A stretch of DNA of 15,046 nucleotides. Origin: CAJXWH01 sp964343365. Its GTDB lineage: Bacteria > Pseudomonadota > Gammaproteobacteria > Arenicellales > UBA868. The first letter of the stretch is position 1; each line of letters opens with the position of its first letter. This document shows, piece after piece, positions 6,428 to 14,237 of the stretch. The notes beneath the pieces are model-generated. The model worked only from the letters and a program-made list of their open reading frames with translations, searched no databases and was not told where the DNA came from. The translations under genes were made by a program, and so were the position numbers. The stretch is from NCBI GenBank assembly GCA_964343365.1, contig CAYFJI010000045.1:1-15046 (forward strand), written 5' to 3'.

Positions 6428-7702
6428 ATGAAGCCTACAAATAATGCTTCCGGTACAGGTGAAATGAAACCATTCGATGGTATTCGTGTAATTGATTTCA
6501 CACATGTTTTAGCCGGGCCATCGGCAACATATCAATTGGGCGTCCTTGGCGCTGATGTTATAAAAGTAGAGTTCCAGCATGAGCCGGATATGATGCGAGC
6601 TGAAAGCCAGAGTCTAGAAATGGCAAAGCAAGGCCGTGGAACTGAATTCATTTGTCAAAATGGCAATAAGCGGTCGTTATCTCTTGATTTAAAGACTAGC
6701 GCGGGACTTGCTATAACAAAAAAACTTATTGAAAGTGCCGATGTTCTCGTTGAAAACTATCGCTATGGAGTAATGACTCGCTATGGCCTGGGCTACGATG
6801 ACGCTAATGCGCTTAACTCAAGCATTATATATTGCTCTTTAACAGGATTCGGGCATAGTGGACCCAAAGCTTCTCATCCTGCATATGATGTCGTCATTCA
6901 GGCTTATTCTGGTTTGATGGAAGCTAATGTACCGGTGGAAAACGGGAAATCACCAGTGCGCGTTGGGCCAGCAATTCTTGATTACGGAACTGGCGCCTAT
7001 GCTGCTTTTGCAATCTCATCCGCCCTTTTCCAAAGATCGCGAACAGGATTAGGTCAATTCATTGATGTATCGATGTCAGATGCCGCTGTTATGCTCATGT
7101 CAAACTCTGTAATGGCTACGCAATGCTATGATCAAACTCCGACTCCATCCGGTAATATGCACCCAATAAAAGTTGGCTATTCAGCGTACTTGACAGCCAA
7201 AGGCTCTTTGATGCTCGGGGCATTTACATTTAAACAGCTTCGCAATTTATGCCGTACTATTGGGCTAGAAAAACTAGCCGATTCATTATCTAACGTAAAT
7301 AATGAAGAACTAATTACTCGTTACGATGAGTTGGTAGAAAAAATCCAAGAGGCATTAGCAAAAAAATCGGCTGACGAATGGGAAATTATCCTTAATAAAG
7401 CCGGTATACCTGCAGCGAGAGTTCGACGAATAGATGAGGCTCTAAACAGCGACCAGATCAAATCAAGAAAGGTGTTAAAGGAATTTGACAAAATACCTGA
7501 AACTGGTAAGCCTCTAAGCGTTCCAGTCGCAGCTTTCAATTATCACCATGGTGGTCCATCATTGACCCGTCAATCTCCACGACTTGGAGAACATACTTTA
7601 GAAATACTGATAGAGATGGGTTATACATCCTCTGAAATTGAAAACTTTATTAGCAGTGGTGCGATCTACTATTCGCACACCCCTAACGATGATAAAAACT
7701 GA
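6428..7702 (+). CDS. Class III CoA-transferase (CaiB/BaiF family)
   Basis: A 424-residue family III CoA-transferase, which moves CoA between carboxylic acids through an aspartyl-CoA thioester (relatives: carnitine CoA-transferase CaiB, formyl-CoA transferase, BaiF, alpha-methylacyl-CoA racemase). The N-terminal IRVIDFTHVLAGP (19-31), GADVIKVE (41-48), the NGNKRSLSLDLK block (78-89), VLVENYR (106-112) and SLTGFG (137-142) motifs are in order. D185 in VGPAILDYGTGAYAA is the expected nucleophilic aspartate. No clear Shine-Dalgarno precedes the ATG at 6428; the in-frame ATG at 6464 (residue 13), directly before the conserved start of the fold, is an alternative, with AGGTGA too close to it to be ideal. 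The stop is 2 bp before the MttB-like start, so the two are almost certainly co-transcribed. Substrate unknown; a carnitine-like or other quaternary-amine acid is an attractive guess because of the partner. Confidence 0.93.
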   Translation: MKPTNNASGTGEMKPFDGIRVIDFTHVLAGPSATYQLGVLGADVIKVEFQHEPDMMRAESQSLEMAKQGRGTEFICQNGNKRSLSLDLKTSAGLAITKKLIESADVLVENYRYGVMTRYGLGYDDANALNSSIIYCSLTGFGHSGPKASHPAYDVVIQAYSGLMEANVPVENGKSPVRVGPAILDYGTGAYAAFAISSALFQRSRTGLGQFIDVSMSDAAVMLMSNSVMATQCYDQTPTPSGNMHPIKVGYSAYLTAKGSLMLGAFTFKQLRNLCRTIGLEKLADSLSNVNNEELITRYDELVEKIQEALAKKSADEWEIILNKAGIPAARVRRIDEALNSDQIKSRKVLKEFDKIPETGKPLSVPVAAFNYHHGGPSLTRQSPRLGEHTLEILIEMGYTSSEIENFISSGAIYYSHTPNDDKN

Positions 7703-7704
7703 CG

Positions 7705-9255
7705 ATGGATAATCCTGACAACCAAACTAATAGAAAGCGCGGGGTCTCGAGACGTTTAAAAAATAAACATCGGTCACACGTAACTCCTCAAATTATCCCA
7801 GGAATCCAACGAGAGATTCCAACCTATGATTTGGCCAGCGAAGAAGGCTTAGATATTATCGAAGAAAAAGCTTCATGGATCCTTAAAGAGATAGGGGTCG
7901 AATTTCGCGGTGACGCTCGCGCCCTTGACCTTTGGAAAGATGCTGGTGCAGACGTAAAAGGTGAACGCGTCCGATTTGATCAGGGTTTGGTACAATCCAT
8001 CATAAAGAAAACAGCAAAAAAATCATTTATTCAACACGCGCGAAACCCCAAACGATCCCTCGAAATCGGTAACAACAATGTTGTTTTTGCTCCTGCCTAC
8101 GGTATGCCGTTTGTACATGACGCTGATCGAGGTCGTAGATACGGTACGATTTCAGATTTTCAGAATCTGGTTAAGTTAACTTACAGTTCTCCCTGGCTCC
8201 ACCACTCAGGAGGCACGATATGTGAGCCAGTAGACCAACCGGTTAATAAACGGCATCTCGATATGGTCTATGCTCATCTTCGATTTTCGGATAAACCATT
8301 TATGGGTTCTGTTACAGCCCCAGAAAGGGCGGAAGATTCGATTAATATGGCGCGAATTGCGTTCGGCAATGATTATGTAAGTCGCAACTGTGTAATTATG
8401 GGCAATATAAATATGAATTCTCCTCTGGTTTATGATCAAGCAATGTCTGGCGCACTACGCGCTTATTCCCGAGCGAATCAATGTCCCGTTATCGTGCCAT
8501 TTATTCTCGGTGGTGCAACAGGACCGGTGTCGATGGTAGCTTGCGTAGCGCAATCGCTTGTTGAGGTCATGGTTGGAGTTGCGCTCGGACAACTCGAAAA
8601 ACCTGGATCCCCAGCGGTATTCGGAAATTTCTTAACCAGTGTCAACTTAAGGACGGGGTCCCCTACTTTTGGTACACCTGAACCTGCATTAGGGTCTTTT
8701 ATCGCCGCCCAATTGGCACGACGGATAGGTCTTCCTCTAAGGTGTAGTGGTGCTTTTACTTCTTCAAAATTACCAGATGCACAAGCAATGCAGGAAAGTG
8801 TCACATCTCTTCAAACAGCATTACTCTGCGGGGCAAATTTTATTCTGCATTCGGCGGGCTGGCTAGAAGGCGCCCTAACAATTGGGTATGAAAAATTGGT
8901 CCTTGATGCCGATTATCTTGGAACTGCTCACACTTATTTAAAGGGTCTACCAATCGATGAAGACAATTTACCTTATGAAGCCTTTAAGGAAGTCGGTCCT
9001 GGAGGACATTTTTTTGGCTGCGCACACACAATGAAGAACTATGAAACAGCATTCCATGAGCAGGAACTTGCTGATACAGATTCTTATGAAAATTGGTCTG
9101 ACAATGGTCAACTCGATTCCATCCAAAGAGCTAATCGACACTGGAAACAAATGTTAGCTAACTATGAAGCACCGTATTTAGATCCTAGTATTGATGAAGA
9201 GCTTCAAGATTTTATTAAGAAAAAGAAAGAATCCATGCCTGACATATGGCACTGA
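7705..9255 (+). CDS. MttB-family (trimethylamine methyltransferase-like) protein, non-pyrrolysine type
   Basis: A 516-residue member of the MttB superfamily. Typical landmarks: a basic N-terminal stretch (RKRGVSRRLKNKHR, 10-23), then the TIM-barrel domain with FAPAYGMPFVHD (128-139), the FTSSKLPDAQA motif (351-361) and GANFILHSAGWLEG (376-389). The archetype MttB has pyrrolysine encoded by an in-frame TAG; here the frame reads through without any TAG, so it belongs with the non-pyrrolysine relatives. Characterised ones demethylate glycine betaine (MtgB), proline betaine, carnitine or gamma-butyrobetaine and hand the methyl group to a corrinoid protein. No corrinoid protein, corrinoid methyltransferase or reactivase is nearby. 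The start is 2 bp after the CaiB-like stop with no evident Shine-Dalgarno, suggesting translational coupling. Substrate and methyl acceptor are unknown. Confidence 0.92.
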   Translation: MDNPDNQTNRKRGVSRRLKNKHRSHVTPQIIPGIQREIPTYDLASEEGLDIIEEKASWILKEIGVEFRGDARALDLWKDAGADVKGERVRFDQGLVQSIIKKTAKKSFIQHARNPKRSLEIGNNNVVFAPAYGMPFVHDADRGRRYGTISDFQNLVKLTYSSPWLHHSGGTICEPVDQPVNKRHLDMVYAHLRFSDKPFMGSVTAPERAEDSINMARIAFGNDYVSRNCVIMGNINMNSPLVYDQAMSGALRAYSRANQCPVIVPFILGGATGPVSMVACVAQSLVEVMVGVALGQLEKPGSPAVFGNFLTSVNLRTGSPTFGTPEPALGSFIAAQLARRIGLPLRCSGAFTSSKLPDAQAMQESVTSLQTALLCGANFILHSAGWLEGALTIGYEKLVLDADYLGTAHTYLKGLPIDEDNLPYEAFKEVGPGGHFFGCAHTMKNYETAFHEQELADTDSYENWSDNGQLDSIQRANRHWKQMLANYEAPYLDPSIDEELQDFIKKKKESMPDIWH

Positions 9256-9296
9256 CCACACATAGTTTGTAGTCTAGTTTTGATGGCTAATAATAC

Positions 9297-9821
9297 TTAA
9301 TGCAGGGCCTTATAACGTCTCCATATCATAGGGAATGTTTCTGCAAATGAAGACTCGTTGACTGACAACATACGATCTAGCTCGCGAGATTCGACCCATC
9401 TCCCCATCTCAATTTCTTCATAATTAAGCTTTAAGATTTCACTGGTAATTAACTTATACACCCATGAAAATTCCATTCCAGACTTAGGGCACGCGTCAAT
9501 TTTAAACAACCGATCAGGAGGAGCGCTTAACTGAATGCCGATTTCTTCCTGAATTTCTCTCACACAACAGTCGTCATAGGATTCGCCATCATCAACATGA
9601 CCTGCCACTGACGAGTCCCATAACCCCGGGTTATTGTCTTTCCAAAAGCTACGCTTCTGAAGAAATAATCGGGCTTGACAATCAAAGACCAAGATGTGGA
9701 CAGACCTATGACGCAATCCTAATCGATGGACATCATCGCGCTTCTTTGCACCAATGATTTGATCTTCTGCGTTAACGACTACTAACAGCTCAGCCTGATC
9801 ATCACTTCTATATTTATTCAT
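9297..9821 (-). CDS. Nudix hydrolase (isopentenyl-diphosphate-isomerase-like/YfcD-type)
   Basis: A 174-residue Nudix protein with a complete Nudix box from G74 to I96: GHVDDGE, then REIQEEIGI, fitting G-x5-E-x7-REUxEExGU exactly (E80, R88, E89, E92, E93 for metal and catalysis). The N-terminal ELLVVVNAEDQIIGAKKRDDVH and HRSVHILVF blocks, and PGLWDSSVAGHV before the box, place it with the IPP-isomerase-like/YfcD branch rather than MutT or ADP-ribose types. These cleave nucleoside-diphosphate-linked or similar phosphorylated substrates; the in vivo substrate is generally unknown. Its ATG overlaps the last 8 bp of the choline-dehydrogenase-like gene (ATGAATAA), implying translational coupling; no good Shine-Dalgarno is seen. 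It ends 41 bp from the convergent MttB-like gene, with no clear terminator between them. Confidence 0.92.
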   Translation of the reverse strand: MNKYRSDDQAELLVVVNAEDQIIGAKKRDDVHRLGLRHRSVHILVFDCQARLFLQKRSFWKDNNPGLWDSSVAGHVDDGESYDDCCVREIQEEIGIQLSAPPDRLFKIDACPKSGMEFSWVYKLITSEILKLNYEEIEMGRWVESRELDRMLSVNESSFAETFPMIWRRYKALH

Positions 9822-11523
9822 TAGGAATTCTTGACTCAGCCCTAGTTGGTGGAGAATGCCCGGCTCTCTGTTGTATTTCCCAATTAGGATCGATCCAAAC
9901 TTTTTCCTTCCTTTGCTCAGACATTTCTATGCCTTTGATCATATCCGCCACTCTTTCAGCCACCATAATTGTTGGTGCATTAATATTCCCATTTGTAATA
10001 ACAGGAAATACTGATGAATCTACAATTCTGAGACATTCCAATCCTTTTACTCGACATTCGTTATCGAGTACTGCCCCTGAATCTTCATCTGAACCAATTC
10101 GACATGTGCAAGATGGATGATATGCGCTTTCGCAATTTCGCCGCACCCATGCATCTATATCCTCATCGCTTTTGACAGAACAACCAGGCTGAATTTCAAC
10201 ACCGCAATACTTTGACATAGCAGGCTGTGAAAAAATATCTCGCGTTAAATGAATACACTGCCTAAACGTCTTTTTATCGGATTCTTCAGCCAAATAGTTA
10301 AAGAATATCAGAGGTGAATCCGATACCTTTCCCGAGCGGATGTGCACGTGCCCACGACTCGCCGGGCGTGTCGGACCTACATGCACTTGAAAACCATGCC
10401 CTTTAAATGCAGCGCGGCCATCATATCGCATAGCTCCAGGCAAAAAATGATATTGAATATCAGGCCATTCAATCCCCGCATTTGATCGAATGAACGCACA
10501 TGATTCAAAGTGGTTGGTAGCCCCTAAACCCCTTTTAAAAAAAAGCCAACTCGCAGCAATTATTGATTTATCAATAACTCCAATTTTTCCATTTAAGGAG
10601 ATGGGCTCCTTACACTGATGCTGAAAATATATTTCAAGGTGATCTTGAAGATTTTGCCCAACACCTGGCAAATTGATTACACATTTTATCCCAGCGTTGT
10701 CCAATATTTTTTTGGGACCAATGCCTGACCGTTGAAGCAAGACCGGCGAACCAATTGAGCCACAAGAAATAATGATCTCTTTTTTTGCTCTTAGCTTAAA
10801 AAATTTGCCGTTTCTTTGGTATTCAATCCCTACCGCTTTTTGATTTCGGACAACAATTCTATTTACTAAAGCATTTGTAAGAATCCTCAGGTTCGGTCTA
10901 TTCTCACATGGCCGCAAATATGCATGAGCTGTCGAAGCTCGGACACCGCGATCAACGGTCATTTGCATCGGCCCAAATCCTTCCTGTTGGTAACCGTTGT
11001 AATCATGAGTGACTGGATAACCCGCCTGCTGACCGGAGTCAATAAACGCTTTGTAGAGAGGATTTAAACGCATTTCATTGCCTAAGGAAACGGCTAAAGG
11101 CCCATCATCACCTCGGTACGAATCTCCACCCGCAATCCAAGTCTCAGCTTTTCTAAAATATGGTAAACACGATTGATAGTTCCAACCCGTAGCTCCGTGA
11201 GCTTCCCACTGGTCAAAATCCCGAGCATGCCCTCTCACATAAACCATTCCATTAATGGAGGAGGATCCTCCCACACAAAGACCTCGCGGACAGTCCATAA
11301 CTCTATTTTCCACAAAAGGTTCGGGTTGACTTTTAAATCCCCAATTGAAACGTTTGGTGTTCATAGGCATGGATAAAGCAGCTGGCATTTTTATTATTAC
11401 GCTCTTATCATTGCGTCCAGCTTCTAGGAGGGTTACGTTGTTGCTCTCGTCTTCCGTAAGCCGTGCTGCTAAAACACAACCTGCAGAACCAGCTCCGACA
11501 ATTATGTAATCTGGCTCATCCAC
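9814..11523 (-). CDS. Choline-dehydrogenase-like GMC oxidoreductase (BetA type)
   Basis: A 569-residue GMC flavoprotein close in length and motifs to E. coli BetA (556 residues), which oxidises choline to betaine aldehyde. The FAD site G10-A-G12-S-A-G15 is followed by TLLEAG. GMC signature 1 appears as PRGLCVGGSSSINGMVYVRGHARDFDQW (in pieces from about 79), and signature 2 as GSIGSPVLLQRSGIGP near 256. Catalytic His is H469 (SAYHPSCTCRIG) and Asn lies in ITNGNINAPTI at about 511-515. The tail VWIDPNWE is also BetA-like. The start is GTG at 11523: an in-frame TAA lies two codons upstream and AAAGG about 11 nt upstream. Neither betB (betaine aldehyde dehydrogenase), betI nor a choline transporter is nearby, so the substrate could be another primary alcohol. 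It overlaps the Nudix gene and follows glyoxalase I after 104 bp. Confidence 0.9.
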   Translation of the reverse strand: MDEPDYIIVGAGSAGCVLAARLTEDESNNVTLLEAGRNDKSVIIKMPAALSMPMNTKRFNWGFKSQPEPFVENRVMDCPRGLCVGGSSSINGMVYVRGHARDFDQWEAHGATGWNYQSCLPYFRKAETWIAGGDSYRGDDGPLAVSLGNEMRLNPLYKAFIDSGQQAGYPVTHDYNGYQQEGFGPMQMTVDRGVRASTAHAYLRPCENRPNLRILTNALVNRIVVRNQKAVGIEYQRNGKFFKLRAKKEIIISCGSIGSPVLLQRSGIGPKKILDNAGIKCVINLPGVGQNLQDHLEIYFQHQCKEPISLNGKIGVIDKSIIAASWLFFKRGLGATNHFESCAFIRSNAGIEWPDIQYHFLPGAMRYDGRAAFKGHGFQVHVGPTRPASRGHVHIRSGKVSDSPLIFFNYLAEESDKKTFRQCIHLTRDIFSQPAMSKYCGVEIQPGCSVKSDEDIDAWVRRNCESAYHPSCTCRIGSDEDSGAVLDNECRVKGLECLRIVDSSVFPVITNGNINAPTIMVAERVADMIKGIEMSEQRKEKVWIDPNWEIQQRAGHSPPTRAESRIPNE

Positions 11524-11532
11524 AATTTAATG

Positions 11533-11539
11533 CACCTTT
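11533..11539 (-). promoter_or_regulatory. Ribosome-binding site deciding the GTG start of the BetA-like gene
   Basis: AAAGGTG on the minus strand, 9 nt from the GTG at 11523. The in-frame TAA just upstream rules out any longer product. Confidence 0.55.
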
Positions 11540-11627
11540 CAAGGCAACGAAAATCCAACAATGATCCAAAACCTGCATACAAAACTAGGCTTCAGCGGTC
11601 GCACAAACTTTCTGTTCAATGCAATTT

Positions 11628-12047
11628 TCACCAAACGCCACTATTTGGCATTGATACCCATGGTTCTTGCGGCGGTAATGCATCTCCTTCTTGGAGAAGT
11701 TCAATAGAAATATTATCTGGTGAGCGGATAAATGCCATTCGACCATCTCTTGGGGGTCGATTAATAACTACACCTTGACTTAATAATTGCTCACACATTG
11801 AGTAGATATCATGCACTTCATAGGCCAAGTGACCAAAATTCCTGCCACCTTCATAAATTTCGGCGTCCCAATTATAAGTTAATTCTAGCTGAGCCAACTC
11901 ATTATTTGGCGCACATAGAAATACTAAAGTATATCGACCTTTCTTGTCGTCTCTTCGGCCCACCTGAATCAAACCCAGCTTTTCACAATAAAAATCTAGT
12001 GACTCTTCTAAATTACTTACCCGAACCATAGTATGTAGATATTTCAT
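11628..12047 (-). CDS. gloA: Lactoylglutathione lyase (glyoxalase I, VOC fold)
   Basis: A 139-residue glyoxalase I, which isomerises the methylglyoxal-glutathione hemithioacetal to S-lactoylglutathione in the cytoplasm. All four metal ligands of E. coli GloA have counterparts: H5 (MKYLHTMVRV), E55 (AQLELTYNW), H73 (FGHLAYEV) and E116 (ISIELLQE). The glutathione-contacting R9 and N59 are also kept. The protein is slightly longer than E. coli GloA (135) because of a C-terminal tail rich in proline and tryptophan. The short form without extra loops suggests the Ni/Co-type class. AGAGGT lies 5 nt before the ATG. It sits 91 bp after ddl and 104 bp before the BetA-like gene, all in the same direction; these gaps are long enough for separate promoters. 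A related VOC enzyme is the only serious alternative. Confidence 0.9.
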   Translation of the reverse strand: MKYLHTMVRVSNLEESLDFYCEKLGLIQVGRRDDKKGRYTLVFLCAPNNELAQLELTYNWDAEIYEGGRNFGHLAYEVHDIYSMCEQLLSQGVVINRPPRDGRMAFIRSPDNISIELLQEGDALPPQEPWVSMPNSGVW

Positions 12048-12138
12048 AAATACCTCTTTTTAGTTTATTCGACTATTAAGTGTTTTCTACTAATCAACCC
12101 TTGCGCAAGGCAGAATGCCTAGATCAGCATAATTTAAT

Positions 12139-13227
12139 CTAGTAACGGTTTTTCAGGTCGAGGCGATCTCTATGTCGATCTTTTGCTAATTCAATTAACG
12201 TATGTATAAGCTCTGAGTATGATAGCCCAGTGGCTTCCCACAATTTTGGATACATACTAATTGGTGTGAATCCAGGCATTGTGTTAACCTCATTTATGAA
12301 TACCTCACCTTGAGCGTCAATAAGAAAATCAACGCGAGCCAGGCCCGCACAATCAATTGCATCGAATGCTCTTATAGCCATATCTTGTACTCGTTTTGTG
12401 ACTTCCAGTGAAAGCTCCGCAGGTATCACAAGTCGAGAATTGCCATCTACATATTTCGCCTCATAACTATAGAACTCGGCGTTAGGAATGATTTCTCCTA
12501 TTCCAGAAACGGATAATGACTCATTACCAAACAACGCGCACTCCACTTCTCGAGCATTTTCTATTGAAGCCTCAATCATAATTTTTATGTCGTATCTTGC
12601 AGCTGCATCCATAGCGCTATTTAGCCCTGACTGCTCATATACTTTGTTTACTCCTACACTTGACCCTAAATTTACAGGTTTAACAAAAAGGGGGTAGCCA
12701 ATTTTCTCTTCTATTGAAACGATGACCTCTTGACTTTTATTCCGCCAATCTCGTCGACGAATAACTAGATAATTCGTTTGTTTCAGACCCGCTGCTGTAA
12801 AAATAGCTCGTGATAATTCTTTATCCATACCAACAGCAGACGCCGCAACTCCCGCACCCACATAGGTCAGCTTGTTTAATTCAAAAAGACCTTGAATACA
12901 ACCATCTTCCCCAAATGGACCATGAAGTAAAGGGAAAATCACATCGAAACTTGCGTCTGGGACTAGGGCGCCATCCATATCCATCAACTCACCAGGGTTA
13001 ATTCCCAATTGAACCAGTTGCCTCGAATCATGATTCACTATTGGTGAAATTAACAAACTATCATCAGAGCCACCATAGGCCCATTTACCATCTCTACTTA
13101 TGCCTACTAAAACTGGAATATACCTGTTTCGATCAAGCGCCTTGTACAGAGAACGGGCCGAAATGATAGATATCTCATGCTCTGCCGATCGACCTCCAAA
13201 TAAGATAAGGATCCGACTTTTTTTCAT
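12139..13227 (-). CDS. ddl: D-alanine--D-alanine ligase
   Basis: A 362-residue ATP-grasp ligase joining two D-alanines for peptidoglycan precursor synthesis in the cytoplasm; its length is near E. coli DdlA (364) rather than the shorter DdlB. The N-terminal FGGRSAEHEISIIS (10-23) includes E16, equivalent to DdlB E15. HGPFGEDG (102-109), the ATP-binding PLFVKPVNLGSSVGV (179-193, K183) and metal-site FINEVNTMPGF (310-320) follow. The omega-loop EFYSYEAKY (251-259) keeps the tyrosine (Y255, DdlB Y216) that marks D-Ala-D-Ala rather than D-Ala-D-lactate ligases. No strong Shine-Dalgarno is visible. It lies outside any division/wall cluster, 41 bp downstream of a class IV aminotransferase that may be of D-amino-acid type; together they could supply D-alanine and the dipeptide. 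Co-transcription from the promoter upstream of the aminotransferase is likely. Confidence 0.95.
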   Translation of the reverse strand: MKKSRILILFGGRSAEHEISIISARSLYKALDRNRYIPVLVGISRDGKWAYGGSDDSLLISPIVNHDSRQLVQLGINPGELMDMDGALVPDASFDVIFPLLHGPFGEDGCIQGLFELNKLTYVGAGVAASAVGMDKELSRAIFTAAGLKQTNYLVIRRRDWRNKSQEVIVSIEEKIGYPLFVKPVNLGSSVGVNKVYEQSGLNSAMDAAARYDIKIMIEASIENAREVECALFGNESLSVSGIGEIIPNAEFYSYEAKYVDGNSRLVIPAELSLEVTKRVQDMAIRAFDAIDCAGLARVDFLIDAQGEVFINEVNTMPGFTPISMYPKLWEATGLSYSELIHTLIELAKDRHRDRLDLKNRY

Positions 13228-13268
13228 GTGTCAATTAAGAAAATCATATTTTGTTTACTAGCGCACCG

Positions 13269-14183
13269 TTAAATTAGAGAATCATAGCGATGATTCTCTA
13301 CATATTGTTTGATGTAAGTCGAAAAAAGTTCCATAGTCATGCGGGTGACCGAACCACCTCCATCGGGAAAATGAATGCGGTGACCATTCTCTAATGTAAG
13401 GCTTGCGCATGGCATAACATCACGGGTTGCGCTAGTAACAAAACATTCGGTCGCGTCGATAACATCCTCCACATGTATATCTGTTTCATGACTAACCATC
13501 CCCTCGGATCCTAGTGCCTTATGAACATGCATCTTGGTTAATCCCTTTAAATTACCCCTACTTGGTGTCTTAAGCTCATCCTTGATAACAAACCATACAT
13601 TGCTATTTGAGGCTTCCGACACATGCCCTTCTTGCGTCAACATTACTGCATCATCAGCACCTTTCGCTACAGCTTCATTTACAGCAATTATATTATTTAG
13701 ATAATTACCACCTTTTATATTTGGATCAAGCGTGGTGACGGAATTTCTTCTTATTGTAGAAACGACCATATTCAGTCCAACACTATACAGGTTTGTTTTC
13801 CAGATCGGCGCTTCTTTAACTATTACGACATAACGTGTCTTAAGATCTTTTGATGGTGCTAAATCAAGAGGCCCTTCCCCTCGAGTTATCTGCAAACGTA
13901 CATACAGACGGCTTTTTCTAGTTGCTCCAGTATTGGCAACAGTTCTTCGTATTTGTTTTGTAAGCTCAACTCGGTCTTGATCAATATGCATTTCAATGAG
14001 GCGTGCAGAATTTTCCAATCGATTAAAATGATCGCCGAGAAACAACGCGACCCCATCTTCCGTGCGGAAGGTCTCATAAACTGAATCACCATAAAGAAAC
14101 CCTCTATCCACTACCGGAATAGTGGCTTCGCTCATTGTCGACACAATACCATCAACATTAATCATAGGTTTCACACGTTCCAT
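13269..14183 (-). CDS. Class IV PLP aminotransferase (branched-chain or D-amino acid type)
   Basis: A 304-residue fold-type IV aminotransferase. R54 in HFNRLENSA (PLP phosphate), the Schiff-base lysine K157 in DPNIKGGNYLNN, and E190 in VSEASNSNVW (pyridine nitrogen) are present. Substrate clues are mixed: GFLYGDSVYETFRT (29-42) and TSATRDVMPC (250-259) look like D-amino-acid aminotransferase or aminodeoxychorismate lyase proteins, while YVRLQITRGEGPLDL (94-108) resembles branched-chain aminotransferase-like members. The usual LLPGITR loop is replaced by LKGLTK. The ATG has AGGAG about 7 nt upstream and a promoter candidate at 14209-14237. It is the first protein gene after the rRNA operon and is followed 41 bp later by ddl, which favours, by context only, a role in making D-alanine or D-glutamate. 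Confidence 0.88.
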   Translation of the reverse strand: MERVKPMINVDGIVSTMSEATIPVVDRGFLYGDSVYETFRTEDGVALFLGDHFNRLENSARLIEMHIDQDRVELTKQIRRTVANTGATRKSRLYVRLQITRGEGPLDLAPSKDLKTRYVVIVKEAPIWKTNLYSVGLNMVVSTIRRNSVTTLDPNIKGGNYLNNIIAVNEAVAKGADDAVMLTQEGHVSEASNSNVWFVIKDELKTPSRGNLKGLTKMHVHKALGSEGMVSHETDIHVEDVIDATECFVTSATRDVMPCASLTLENGHRIHFPDGGGSVTRMTMELFSTYIKQYVENHRYDSLI

Positions 14184-14208
14184 AAAATATCTCCTGTCAA
14201 TTTAATCA

Positions 14209-14237
14209 TGTATACATCATTAATAGGTTCTCGTAAA
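14209..14237 (-). promoter_or_regulatory. Candidate sigma-70 promoter for the aminotransferase-ddl unit
   Basis: Minus strand TTTACG (-35, 14232-14237) and TATACA (-10, 14209-14214) are 17 bp apart, each 4 of 6 to consensus. The predicted leader is about 20 nt and places AGGAG just before the ATG at 14183. Position and spacing are good; the boxes are imperfect. Confidence 0.4.

Noticed and set aside
8478..8804. 108-codon open frame on the minus strand
   Set aside because: Lies wholly inside the MttB-like gene, antisense, with no motif or ribosome-binding site; a shadow frame.
7705..9255. Pyrrolysine (in-frame TAG) in the MttB-like gene
   Set aside because: The frame is continuous through the whole barrel with no TAG, so it is the non-pyrrolysine type.
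9256..9296. Bidirectional terminator between the convergent MttB-like and Nudix genes
   Set aside because: Only 41 bp, with no stem followed by a T-run on either strand.
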